Assembly: GCA_002501695.1 (NCBI GenBank)
Contig: DANZ01000062.1
Span: forward strand, 28,721 to 38,453
Origin: Methanolobus sp. UBA474
Lineage (GTDB): Archaea > Halobacteriota > Methanosarcinia > Methanosarcinales > Methanosarcinaceae
Reading direction: 5' to 3'
Length of the DNA stretch: 9,733 nucleotides
The notes beneath the pieces are model-generated. The model worked only from the letters and a program-made list of their open reading frames with translations, made no database searches and had not been told where the DNA came from. Below, one piece after another: positions 1-6,243 of this stretch. Made by a program: the position numbers and the translations under genes. Positions within the stretch are counted from its first letter, which is position 1, and every line of letters begins with the position of its first letter.

Positions 1-323
1 ACCTGCTCTGCATGTTTCTCAACCTCTCTTATGAGACTTGTGCCTATTCCCCTCCTGTGGAGATCGGGGTGGACCATTACTTCTGCCAGGTAGATATATT
101 GCTCTTCAGGAGAGTGTTTTACCGTCCATCCAACCCAGCCTGCGGTCCGCCCCTCATCTTCGGCGACCAGTATCTGCCAGTTGTCATAGAGTTCATATCT
201 TATTGTTATATCCGGTCCCTTGTCAACTGCCATTGCAAGTTTTTCATTGCCCTGCGGACATAACCTTTCGATGCTTAGAAGGATCCTGTTGTCCTCTTCC
301 CTGAAAGGTCTGATCTTTATCAT
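1..323 (-). CDS. GNAT family N-acetyltransferase, partial (C-terminus beyond left edge)
   Basis: Translation from the ATG at 321-323 gives 107 residues beginning MIKIRPFREED and ending at the window edge without a stop. The family transfers an acetyl group from acetyl-CoA to an amine. Visible traits are a first strand typical of GNATs (IKIRPFREED), a middle strand in WQILVAEDEGRTAGWVGW (about residues 49-66), and the acetyl-CoA pyrophosphate-binding motif A, EVMVHPDLHRRGIGTSLI (about 81-98), with the RRGIGT loop. Full GNATs are about 140-170 residues, so roughly a third is missing. A GGGGG stretch 6-10 bases upstream of the ATG may act as ribosome binding site. It lies 116 bases downstream of cysK and seems to have its own TATA element, so it need not belong to the cysteine operon. 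The substrate cannot be told; a ribosomal-protein or small-molecule acetylase is equally possible. Confidence 0.88.
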   Translation of the reverse strand, partial: MIKIRPFREEDNRILLSIERLCPQGNEKLAMAVDKGPDITIRYELYDNWQILVAEDEGRTAGWVGWTVKHSPEEQYIYLAEVMVHPDLHRRGIGTSLIREVEKHAEQ

Positions 324-376
324 ACGATTACCCCCGTGATCTCGGTACAGAATGCGAAACCTATTCCGGTAAAATA

Positions 377-395
377 GAGAAAGGAATAATTTCTC
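377..395. repeat. Inverted repeat in the GNAT gene leader
   Basis: GAGAAA (377-382) and TTTCTC (390-395) are perfect reverse complements around a 7-base spacer. The repeat sits about 25-45 bases downstream of the putative TATA element of the GNAT gene, so it could be an operator near the transcription start or a small hairpin in the leader. Six-base arms also arise by chance in AT-rich spacers. Confidence 0.3.
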
Positions 396-420
396 CCTAA
401 ATAAATCTGGAATCTGAAAG

Positions 421-428
421 ATATATAC
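421..428 (-). promoter_or_regulatory. Putative TATA element for the GNAT gene
   Basis: On the minus strand this reads GTATATAT within AAAGTATATATC, a good match to an archaeal TATA box. It lies about 100 bases upstream of the GNAT start, placing transcription start near 395-400 and giving a leader of some 70-75 bases. Predicted from sequence only. Confidence 0.4.
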
Positions 429-439
429 TTTATGGGAAT

Positions 440-1387
440 TTATGTTATTTTTTCTTCCGTCCCTGTATCTGCAAGGGCTGTGCTCAGATACCTCTCCCCC
501 GTGTCAGGCAGTATGACCACGATGAGCTTCCCCTTATTTTCCTCCCTCCTGGCAACCTCCAGGGCTGCATAAAGGGCTGCACCGCAGGATATCCCGCAAA
601 GTATACCCTCCTTTTTCGCAAGCTGCCTGGCGGTCTCAAAAGAATCTTCGTTGCTGACCCGGATTATCTCATCGACGATGTCCATGTTCAGGACCTCCGG
701 GAGAAAACCGGCGCCAATGCCCTGTATCTTATGAGGCCCCGGTTTTCCGCCGGAAAGTACCGGTGAATCCTTCGGCTCCACTGCAACTGACTTAAAAGCA
801 GGCTTGCGGGACTTGATGACCTCCGAAACTCCAGTAATGGTCCCGCCGGTACCGACACCCGCCACCAGGATATCCACAGCCCCATCCGTGTCGTTCCATA
901 TTTCCTCGGCGGTGGTCCGACGATGGATCTCAGGGTTCGCAGGGTTTATGAACTGGTGCGGTACGAAGGACCCGGGGTTCTCTACCTCCAGTTCTTTGGC
1001 TTTCTCAATAGCTCCAACCATTCCTTTCGGACCCGGAGTGAGCACGATTTCAGCGCCCAGCATTTTCAGGATCTTCCTTCTTTCTATGCTCATCGTCTCA
1101 GGCATTGTAAGTATCAGGCGATATCCTCTGGATGCACAGACAAATGCCAGACCGATGCCTGTATTGCCTGATGTAGGCTCAATGATCACCGTATCCTTGT
1201 TGATCAGCTCCTGCTTTTCGGCTGTCTCTATCATGCTGAGGGCAATACGGTCCTTGACAGAGCCAAGCGGGTTAAAAGCCTCAACCTTTCCCACAACTGT
1301 TGCATAGCAGCCTTCAGTTATCCTGTTCAGGCGTACAAGCGGCGTGCGACCAACCGTTTTTGTAATGTCATTATATATTTTCCCCAT
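440..1387 (-). CDS. cysK: Cysteine synthase (O-acetylserine sulfhydrylase)
   Basis: PLP enzyme that replaces the acetyl group of O-acetylserine with sulfide to give cysteine; cytoplasmic, last step of the pathway begun by the adjacent cysE product. From the ATG at 1385-1387 it has 315 residues, the usual CysK length. Seen: substrate-side start [13 protein letters not shown] (11-23); Schiff-base lysine K45 in GSVKDR; substrate-binding loop PTSGNTG (71-77); phosphate-binding glycine loop [10 protein letters not shown] (177-186); GISCGA (265-270); and the C-terminal [10 protein letters not shown] (294-303). An in-frame TTG at 1409-1411 would add eight residues, but family proteins begin at MGKIY-like sequences, so the ATG is preferred although its ribosome site is weak. 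It follows cysE by 89 bases on the same strand, which suggests one operon. Cystathionine beta-synthase-type relatives are less likely because the order and motifs fit CysK throughout. Confidence 0.96.
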   Translation of the reverse strand: MGKIYNDITKTVGRTPLVRLNRITEGCYATVVGKVEAFNPLGSVKDRIALSMIETAEKQELINKDTVIIEPTSGNTGIGLAFVCASRGYRLILTMPETMSIERRKILKMLGAEIVLTPGPKGMVGAIEKAKELEVENPGSFVPHQFINPANPEIHRRTTAEEIWNDTDGAVDILVAGVGTGGTITGVSEVIKSRKPAFKSVAVEPKDSPVLSGGKPGPHKIQGIGAGFLPEVLNMDIVDEIIRVSNEDSFETARQLAKKEGILCGISCGAALYAALEVARREENKGKLIVVILPDTGERYLSTALADTGTEEKIT

Positions 1388-1476
1388 CTTACCAGTCCCT
1401 GCAGTTATCAATTATCAGTTCTCATTTGCTCCTATTCGCTACTCAGTTCCAGGATATCGTTATCCCGGGAGAAAGA

Positions 1477-2457
1477 TCAGTGCTTTTCTTTAAAGATGAG
1501 CCGGGGCTCCTCAATTATCACCTTTGTGTCCGGGGGGACCGATCTGGTGATCCATACGCTTCCGCCGATCACCGAACGCGCTCCAATGACAGTATCCCCT
1601 CCCAGTATGGTGGCATTGGAGTATATTATCACATCGTCCTCTATCGTAGGATGCCTCTTCTTCCCTCGGATAAGCTCTCCGCTCTCGTCCTTGGGGAAGC
1701 TGAGCGAGCCCAGGGTAACTCCCTGATAGATCCTCACATTGTTCCCGATCTCGCAGGTCTCCCCGATAACCACTCCTGTACCATGGTCGATGAACAGCGC
1801 CTTACCGATCTTTGCTCCCGGATGGATGTCAATGCCCACAACGCTGTGAGCGTACTCGGTCATGATGCGCGGAAGTATGGATATTCCCTGCAGATGCAGT
1901 TCATGGGCTACCCTGTAAACTGTAAGGGCGAAGATCCCCGGATAGCTGAAGATGATCTCGTCATAGCTCTTGGCCGCAGGGTCCCCGTCATAGGCGGCCC
2001 TGACATCCGATGCCAGCAGTGAGCGTATCATGGGAATCTTTTCCAGGAAGGCTATTGTTTCTGCCTGCCCGCGGTCGATGCACTCCGAGCAGTTCTCTTC
2101 GTACTTTTTGCAGTCGTGGATGATACTGTTACTTATCTGATCCGAAAGCTGTTCAAAGAGCTTTGTTATCTCGCTTCCAAGATGATAGTGCAGGTTGTTC
2201 CTGTCAAGGGTCTGCTCCCCGAAATAACCGGGAAAGAGGATATCTTTGACCAGGCCGATTATTTCGATCATTGATTCCCTTGAAGGGATGATCGCCGCAT
2301 CCACATGATCAAAGCAGTTCCTGTCAGAGCAGCTGTCAACAACTAAATCAACTACGCGTGGTATGTGGGAACGATACCTGTTGTCTACCAGCGCTCTCAG
2401 GATAGCGCATCTTTTCTGTTCTGTTTCTGATCCGTTGACCATGTTCCTGCCTGCCAT
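1477..2457 (-). CDS. cysE: Serine O-acetyltransferase
   Basis: Makes O-acetylserine from serine and acetyl-CoA, the substrate of the downstream cysK product. The 326-residue protein has an N-terminal helical domain (about 1-200), with DVRAAYDGDPAAKS (151-164) matching the SAT signature for the region binding serine, then a left-handed beta-helix of hexapeptide repeats (about 205-305): GIDIHPGAKIGKALFIDHGTG, GETCEIGNNVRIYQGVTLG and TIEDDVIIYSNATILGG. H225 in DHGTGVVIGE is the expected catalytic histidine, and H204 and H269 (KKRHPTI) are also typical. It is longer at the N-terminus than E. coli CysE and looks like the EpsC/long SAT group. ATG at 2455-2457 has AGGG about ten bases upstream; M6 (ATG 15 bases further in) with AGGA close by is an alternative start. 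The C-terminus, RLIFKEKH, is short, and the CysK-docking isoleucine tail of bacterial SATs is not visible, so a CysE-CysK complex is not predicted from it. Confidence 0.95.
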   Translation of the reverse strand: MAGRNMVNGSETEQKRCAILRALVDNRYRSHIPRVVDLVVDSCSDRNCFDHVDAAIIPSRESMIEIIGLVKDILFPGYFGEQTLDRNNLHYHLGSEITKLFEQLSDQISNSIIHDCKKYEENCSECIDRGQAETIAFLEKIPMIRSLLASDVRAAYDGDPAAKSYDEIIFSYPGIFALTVYRVAHELHLQGISILPRIMTEYAHSVVGIDIHPGAKIGKALFIDHGTGVVIGETCEIGNNVRIYQGVTLGSLSFPKDESGELIRGKKRHPTIEDDVIIYSNATILGGDTVIGARSVIGGSVWITRSVPPDTKVIIEEPRLIFKEKH

Positions 2458-2466
2458 GATTATATT

Positions 2467-2490
2467 ACCCTGATAGGTAACTATCAGTGT
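2467..2490. repeat. Inverted repeat at the cysE transcription start region
   Basis: TGATAG (2471-2476) and CTATCA (2481-2486) are perfect complements around GTAA; the arms extend to ten bases with a single mismatch (2467-2476 against 2481-2490). It lies between the putative TATA element and the cysE start codon, overlapping the expected transcription start and the AGGG ribosome site, a position suited to repression. Confidence 0.45.
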
Positions 2491-2492
2491 AG

Positions 2493-2501
2493 TATATTAT
2501 A
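2493..2501 (-). promoter_or_regulatory. Putative TATA element for cysE-cysK
   Basis: TATAATATA on the minus strand, an archaeal TATA-like element centred about 40 bases upstream of the cysE ATG. With the usual spacing, transcription would start near 2470, giving a leader of only about a dozen bases. It is flanked on both sides by inverted repeats. Confidence 0.5.
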
Positions 2502-2520
2502 ATGTTAACGCTGTTAACAT
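2502..2520. repeat. Perfect 8-base inverted repeat upstream of the cysE TATA element
   Basis: ATGTTAAC (2502-2509) and GTTAACAT (2513-2520) are exact reverse complements separated by GCT. The element abuts the TATA element on its upstream side, where activators or BRE-competing regulators bind in archaea. It is a strong candidate operator for cysteine or sulfur control, though the binding protein is unknown. Confidence 0.55.
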
Positions 2521-2632
2521 CTATAGAACACTTGACCTGATCTGTCTTCCTTGCAATTATAAGCACACTTTTAAGCTGTACCCACGCAGCCCCATATATC
2601 CAATATTGGTAACTGCATTTAATAATTTTGAA

Positions 2633-2971
2633 TTATCTCTGGACATAATCAAATCCCACTTTCATTGCGATTTCCGCCCTTGCAAGTTCCTGGCCGAGAT
2701 AAGCAGCATGATTGAGTGTGCTTACCCATCCGTACTTAATGAGCATCCGGTAGATAGACTGTGCATCGCGGCCTTCAATTATCCTGAGCAACTCCTTGTC
2801 ATAGGAATAGTGCCTGGCCAGGATGCTCATCCTGTCGGGCACAGGAACTATCACAAAGTATCCTGCACCGTCAAGCTCAAGCTTTTCAGGCTCTTCTGCC
2901 TGGATAACAGGGACATCAGTAATATCCGTATCCTTCCCATCCCTTTGAGTTTTGTTGCTCTCATTTTTCAC
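2633..2971 (-). CDS. DUF4346-like small protein
   Basis: Chosen start GTG at 2969-2971 gives 112 residues. It is preceded by AAGGTGAT (2975-2982) with short spacing and avoids overlapping the upstream gene; an ATG at 3047-3049 in the same frame would give 138 residues and a 38-base overlap. After a hydrophilic N-terminal stretch (about 30 residues), the rest forms a compact domain: GAGYFVIVPVPDRMSILARHYSYD, then GRDAQSIYRMLIKYGW, then LNHAAYLGQELARAEIAM and GFDYVQR. I recognise the HAAYLG-ELA-AE...YVQ pattern as DUF4346, a family found in methanogens and cyanobacteria, sometimes fused to pterin- or thymidylate-synthase-related domains; this is recalled, not checked. No signal peptide or membrane segment. 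It lies 40 bases after the nitroreductase-like gene and is probably cotranscribed with it. Function unknown. Confidence 0.8.
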   Translation of the reverse strand: MKNESNKTQRDGKDTDITDVPVIQAEEPEKLELDGAGYFVIVPVPDRMSILARHYSYDKELLRIIEGRDAQSIYRMLIKYGWVSTLNHAAYLGQELARAEIAMKVGFDYVQR

Positions 2972-2974
2972 ATT

Positions 2975-2982
2975 ATCACCTT
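2975..2982 (-). promoter_or_regulatory. Ribosome binding site deciding the DUF4346-like start
   Basis: AAGGTGAT on the minus strand matches the anti-Shine-Dalgarno sequence and ends three to four bases before the GTG at 2969-2971. No comparable site precedes the longer ATG start at 3049, so the GTG start is favoured. Confidence 0.45.
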
Positions 2983-3011
2983 GGAGCTGAACCGTATGCA
3001 AGCTCTTTTTA

Positions 3012-4304
3012 TCATCCGTCAGGATGCCAGCGCCGCATGTGTTCTGCATGTGTGTTCAGGTACGCTCCCTTTTCATAGAACCTGTCATAGAAGTCAGGGT
3101 CCAGATGATGCGCCTGGAGGTAGGGCAGGACAAAAATGCTGGGCACTGTTCCCGGAAACTTGCCGAAGGTATCATAGATATACTGGGCCTGAAGAGCCGC
3201 ACATTGCCTGAAATGCTCATCCGGGACCTGCGCACTGCCGCGCACCTTTGGAGTATCCCTGTAGTAACCTGGCGTCTCTGGATCGAATGGCCCGTCGACG
3301 CCGAATTTCCTCTCCATCAGGGCATCCACTGCCTGGCGCATATTGCGATAGTGAGGCGGGGTAAAGCCTTCAAAAACACCTTCAAGTCCCGTAGGATTCG
3401 GGAGAGGCCAGCGCTCATCGGTATCGTACCTGAACCCCAGTCCTTTTACTCCGGGGTCCCCGCTTGCCCCGAGAACGGAGTAAGGGTCTATGCCATCGAA
3501 CATCCATCCTCCAAGACCCATGGCCTGCAGCATCAACATGCCTGCATAGCATGAAATGCTCAGTTCGGCTGTCAGTTCGCCAAGGGACCACATCTCCAGG
3601 AAAGTGACGGGATAGGGCGCCTTTACGTCCACGATGTCTGAGAACTGCTCAATTCCGTCTATCTGTTTTCCGTTCACGTCATCATAAAAACAGACACCGT
3701 TCTGCACGTAGTAGCATATGCCTGCAAGAACATGCTGGGCAAGGTCTCCCACTGGGATGGCCAGTGTGCTGCCCGGATGATTGGCGACCCAGGTATTATG
3801 CGCTTCCACATGGGGTGTCTCGGGAGGCAATTCCAGGCGGCCGTCATATATTTTATGTACGCGGCTGCGGTGTGCTTCCATAAGCTCATCCGGACTGAAC
3901 GTGCCCTCATCCGTTCTTTCAGCCATTGCAGGCGCATCCCTTGTTCTGAAGATGTACACACCTTCGTCATCCGTAAAGAACAGTTCACTGGTATGGAACC
4001 CTGCTGCCGATGGAAATGTCCTGCCCCCGGCAGTACAGGCGTAATTTGAAAGATGCGGTGCGTACCGCTGCGCCCGCATGATAAGGTTATGCCAGCCTGT
4101 GTTCCCTCCCATTGCTGTGAGCACTACCATCTGCTCGGTCTCTGACAGCGGCATTGCCTTATGTGCAGATGTGTACCTGAAGTAGCCGTCAGGTATCGAC
4201 GCCCCCATGAAGAAGCGACGCGCCCTTCTCCCAAAAAGCGCATCTGAAAGCCTGAAGTTCAATACATCCTCAAAGCCTGGTGGAAATTTACCTGTACCCC
4301 CCAC
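3012..4304 (-). CDS. Conserved protein of unknown function with nitroreductase/SagB-like traits
   Basis: 430 residues from GTG at 4302-4304, preceded by a strong ribosome site. No family name can be given with certainty. Seen: an arginine-rich N-terminal LSDALFGRRARRFFMGASIP (19-38), like the R-R-S-x-R-x-F opening of FMN nitroreductases; PLSETEQMVVLTAMGGNTGW (52-71); GRTFPSAAGFHTSELFF (94-110) followed by DEGVYIFR, reminiscent of the PSaG...lyvv...GvYhY segment of SagB-type oxidoreductases; then AGMLMLQAMGLGGWMFDGID (254-273), like the L.A..LGLG segment late in nitroreductases. The C-terminal 130 residues (PLPNPTGLEGVFEG, FDPETPGYYRDTPKVRGSAQ, VLPYLQAHHLDPDFYD) look specific to its own family. 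No membrane segments or Cys clusters. An FMN-dependent redox enzyme is an inference; the missing canonical FMN contacts cannot be judged by eye. Downstream lies the DUF4346-like gene, probably in the same transcript. Confidence 0.9.
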   Translation of the reverse strand: MGGTGKFPPGFEDVLNFRLSDALFGRRARRFFMGASIPDGYFRYTSAHKAMPLSETEQMVVLTAMGGNTGWHNLIMRAQRYAPHLSNYACTAGGRTFPSAAGFHTSELFFTDDEGVYIFRTRDAPAMAERTDEGTFSPDELMEAHRSRVHKIYDGRLELPPETPHVEAHNTWVANHPGSTLAIPVGDLAQHVLAGICYYVQNGVCFYDDVNGKQIDGIEQFSDIVDVKAPYPVTFLEMWSLGELTAELSISCYAGMLMLQAMGLGGWMFDGIDPYSVLGASGDPGVKGLGFRYDTDERWPLPNPTGLEGVFEGFTPPHYRNMRQAVDALMERKFGVDGPFDPETPGYYRDTPKVRGSAQVPDEHFRQCAALQAQYIYDTFGKFPGTVPSIFVLPYLQAHHLDPDFYDRFYEKGAYLNTHAEHMRRWHPDG

Positions 4305-4311
4305 AATTGTT

Positions 4312-4318
4312 CCTCCTC
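4312..4318 (-). promoter_or_regulatory. Strong ribosome binding site fixing the GTG start at 4304
   Basis: GAGGAGG on the minus strand, seven bases before the GTG. It supports the non-ATG start of the 430-residue protein. Confidence 0.7.
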
Positions 4319-4357
4319 GGTAAGTCCTCAGTTAAGTGTACCATACATGAAAGGATC

Positions 4358-4435
4358 CCTGCATAGCAGTGTCACTCAAGCGTATCCCCTGGATGATATC
4401 TGATCCCTTTCCCCGTTGAAAGTTGTCCTGCATAG
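4358..4435. repeat. Two 9-base direct repeats, each within a small dyad
   Basis: CCTGCATAG occurs at 4358-4366 and 4427-4435 in the 197-base spacer upstream of the nitroreductase-like gene. The first copy is part of CTGC-ATA-GCAG (4359-4369) and the second of TCCT-GCAT-AGGA (4426-4437), both inverted repeats. Start-to-start spacing is 69 bases. They may be operator sites for that gene; no convincing TATA element was found to anchor them. Confidence 0.3.
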
Positions 4436-4501
4436 GATTTATGATTTATGGAAAGTGCTTGAAAGTGGTCAGGAAGTGAGTGAGAAGTAATCCGAAAGCT
4501 G

Positions 4502-5257
4502 TCACTTGATACAGTAGAAGCCTGCCTGCATGTAGGAGTACCAGAACAGTTCCACGGTCCTGAATCCCGTCTCTCTCAGCAGTCTGAGATGTTCCTCAAC
4601 GGTTATGGGGAAGTATTCAGTGCCAAACCGCTGCAGATGCGTTCCTATCTCCTCTTCGCTCCTGCCACGCTCTGACTGGAAATCACCCCAGTACCGCTTT
4701 CCTGTAATGATACCCTCCTCTGTCAGCGGCCTGATATTCTCGAAGGTGATGAAGATACCGTTCTCTTTCAGCAGTTCGTAACATACCCTTACAGCTTTGG
4801 CCCTGCTCCCGTTGTCAAGGTAATGATGGCACTGGATAGCGGTGATGACATCCGGCTCTTTGTCAAGCTTCCGGGAGAACTCCTGGGTCGGGGAAGCTTC
4901 CAGGAAATGCAGTTTTTCAGGGCTGTATGATGACAGCTTTTCCCGGGCCTGCTCCAGCATGTCTTCTGAGGGGTCCAGCAACAGGAACCTTGTATCCGGG
5001 AACTGCTCAATGGCCCTGATGACAAGCGAGCCGGTCCCGCACCCTGTATCCAGCCAGACCTTCGGGGCGGATGGCAGCGACCTGACAAGGTTGATGGTCT
5101 CCTGGTGGAAGGATGAGTAATAGGGAAGAACAGAGGATATCTTTGTGTCGTAATCCTCGGGGAGATGAAGTGTTCTATTTTCTGAGGATTCTGTTAGAGA
5201 CATGTACAAAGTTGGACTATTTTCTTCTTTATATTTCCTTTGCAGAAAGTCTATCAT
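4502..5257 (-). CDS. Class I SAM-dependent methyltransferase
   Basis: 251 residues from ATG at 5255-5257. A Rossmann-fold methyltransferase: motif I LDTGCGTGS (69-77) binds SAM; acidic residue D95 in RFLLLDPSEDML (90-101) fits the ribose contact; IQCHHYLD (141-148) is the post-strand-4 motif; LLKENGIFITFENIRPL (162-178) is the conserved strand 5 region. Ahead of the domain is HLPEDYDTKISSVLPYYSSFH (31-51), a substrate-side lid typical of a methanogen subgroup also marked by the C-terminal TVELFWYSYMQAGFYCIK. The methyl acceptor is unknown; resemblance to CmoA-like enzymes is only general. The first 18 residues are Lys/Glu-rich and have no clear ribosome site, so M19 (codon at 5201-5203) may be the true start. 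It is separated from the next gene by 197 bases, so the two may be transcribed independently. Confidence 0.92.
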   Translation of the reverse strand: MIDFLQRKYKEENSPTLYMSLTESSENRTLHLPEDYDTKISSVLPYYSSFHQETINLVRSLPSAPKVWLDTGCGTGSLVIRAIEQFPDTRFLLLDPSEDMLEQAREKLSSYSPEKLHFLEASPTQEFSRKLDKEPDVITAIQCHHYLDNGSRAKAVRVCYELLKENGIFITFENIRPLTEEGIITGKRYWGDFQSERGRSEEEIGTHLQRFGTEYFPITVEEHLRLLRETGFRTVELFWYSYMQAGFYCIK

Positions 5258-5566
5258 CGATGTTTATTTTCTCTTTTGAGAATTTTTGAAGCAATTGTTC
5301 TAAATTCGGCTCAGTATAATACTATATTCTGCTAAAAACTTCATGGTCTTTTAAAAAGGATAAAGCCCCAAAGTGTTAGTTGCTAGCGAAAACACAAAGC
5401 GGATGATTAGTGTTTTGTTCCTGCTAAGATATATGGAACTCTCATTAAATTTTCTATTTGATGGCATATTGAAAGAGTATCTGAACACAGATTATAGAAA
5501 TATCGTCGAACTTTTGATTTCTTCTCTTAAATCCTATTTTTTGATTATTCTACATTTTAAATATTG

Positions 5567-5589
5567 CCTATCTATTTGCAGGTAGATAT
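5567..5589. promoter_or_regulatory. Operator-like element upstream of the TetR gene
   Basis: Contains the 20-base near-palindrome TATCTA-TT-TGCA-GG-TAGATA (5569-5588): six-base outer arms are exact complements, the centre TGCA is self-complementary, and only the two inner pairs fail. A second copy, identical at 19 of 23 positions without gaps, lies at 6244-6266 in front of the DUF1638 pair. It ends 26 bases before the TATA element of the TetR gene. Autoregulation by the TetR protein is the inference. Confidence 0.55.
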
Positions 5590-5614
5590 TTATCGTATTA
5601 GTCTTATTCAAGTA

Positions 5615-5622
5615 CTTATAAG
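5615..5622 (+). promoter_or_regulatory. Putative TATA element for the TetR gene
   Basis: CTTATAAG, an archaeal TATA-like octamer. Normal spacing places transcription start near 5643-5646, at or after the ATG at 5634. If right, translation would begin on a leaderless or nearly leaderless transcript at ATG 5646 or 5655. Confidence 0.4.
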
Positions 5623-5633
5623 AAACAAGGAAC

Positions 5634-6224
5634 ATGTGGATCTATATGACAGATATGAACCCTACCAATCAACAGATACTACACTATGCAAGACACTTTT
5701 TGCAATGCCGGGGTTATAATGGATTTAGCTATAAGGATATTTCCCAGAAACTTGGGATAAAAAACGCTTCGATCCATCATTACTATCCCAAGAAAGAAGA
5801 TCTGGTTGCTGCCTTGCTTGAAGAGGGAAGAAAGAACTTTGCCACGTCTATTGCCCAAATAGTGGAATCCGGAGGGTCTGCCCGCGAGCAGCTTCAGTAT
5901 TATTTCAATCGTGCATTGCAGGAGTTCGATGAAGGTAAATGTATCTGCCCTCCAGGCTCAGTGATCATTGGTTTTGAAGAACTTCCAGAGGAAGTTAAAA
6001 ACCAAAATCTGCTGCTACTGGATCATATACTTGACTGGATCACCAATGTTCTCAGAACCGGCCTGGAAAAGGGGGAATTCAATTTTTCAGACCCGGTCGA
6101 AGCACATGCGGAAGAGGTAGTCGAAACATTGATGGGGGCCAGACTATTATCCAGTATCAAAGGTAGAAAAACACTTGTGAGAGCAATTTCCTCGATCAAA
6201 TCTGGCCTTGGATGGAAGGATTGA
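5634..6224 (+). CDS. TetR/AcrR family transcriptional regulator
   Basis: 196 residues from the first ATG. The N-terminal DNA-binding domain is clear: helix 1 NQQILHYARHFLQCRGYNGF (12-31) then the helix-turn-helix YKDISQKLGIKNASIHHYYPKKEDLVAALL (33-62), ending in the family's typical Y-x-H-Y/F-x-x-K-E-D-L. The C-terminal ligand domain holds a CIC motif in EGKCICPPGSVIIGFEELPEEV (residues about 100-121), similar in position to cysteines of NemR/AcuR-like regulators that sense electrophiles; that link is an inference. The start is uncertain: AAGGA lies only two or three bases before ATG 5634, whereas the TATA position favours ATG 5646 (protein beginning MTDMNPTNQQ). A repeat element shared with the DUF1638 promoter suggests it represses itself and the next two genes. 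An oligo-T run directly after its stop separates the transcripts. Confidence 0.94.
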   Translation: MWIYMTDMNPTNQQILHYARHFLQCRGYNGFSYKDISQKLGIKNASIHHYYPKKEDLVAALLEEGRKNFATSIAQIVESGGSAREQLQYYFNRALQEFDEGKCICPPGSVIIGFEELPEEVKNQNLLLLDHILDWITNVLRTGLEKGEFNFSDPVEAHAEEVVETLMGARLLSSIKGRKTLVRAISSIKSGLGWKD

Positions 6225-6235
6225 TTTTTTTATCC
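6218..6235 (+). terminator. Oligo-T terminator after the TetR gene
   Basis: Seven consecutive T residues at 6225-6231 begin immediately after the TGA stop (6222-6224) and are enclosed by GGAT (6218-6221) and ATCC (6232-6235). Archaeal RNA polymerase terminates on T-runs, so this likely ends the tetR transcript. Confidence 0.5.
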
Positions 6236-6243
6236 ACCCAGAA

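Larger units (their letters stand above)
5258..5633. other. Divergent AT-rich intergenic region
   Basis: 376 bases between the minus-strand methyltransferase and the plus-strand TetR gene, so it must hold both promoters. For the methyltransferase, ATATAGTATTATA-like sequence on the minus strand near 5312-5330 is a possible TATA region, and TTCTC-TTTT-GAGAA (5269-5282) is a small inverted repeat close to its start. For TetR, the operator-like element and TATA element are listed separately. A 70-codon reading frame from GTG at 5373 to 5585 exists but shows no recognisable motif and ends inside the operator-like element; I treat it as noncoding. Confidence 0.6.

Noticed and set aside
86..96. CAGGTAGATA, another match to the TetR-element core
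   Set aside because: It lies inside the GNAT coding sequence (codons for Ile-Tyr-Leu on the other strand), has no palindromic left arm and is not near a promoter; taken as chance, and a caution against over-reading the 13-mer at 9629.
804..1307. Long plus-strand reading frame opposite cysK
   Set aside because: It is the antisense shadow of a clearly recognised gene; the protein has no domain traits.
1388..1411. TTG start adding eight residues to CysK
   Set aside because: Family proteins begin near MGKIY, and the extension MITAGTGK has no family support; kept only as an alternative.
2600..2609. Palindrome CCAATATTGG downstream of the DUF4346-like gene
   Set aside because: Ten-base palindromes of A+T-rich sequence are common by chance, and nothing ties it to a promoter or terminator.
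5373..5585. 70-codon plus-strand reading frame starting at GTG 5373 in the divergent spacer
   Set aside because: No motif, no well-spaced ribosome site, strongly A+T-rich, and its end lies inside the operator-like element; most likely noncoding.
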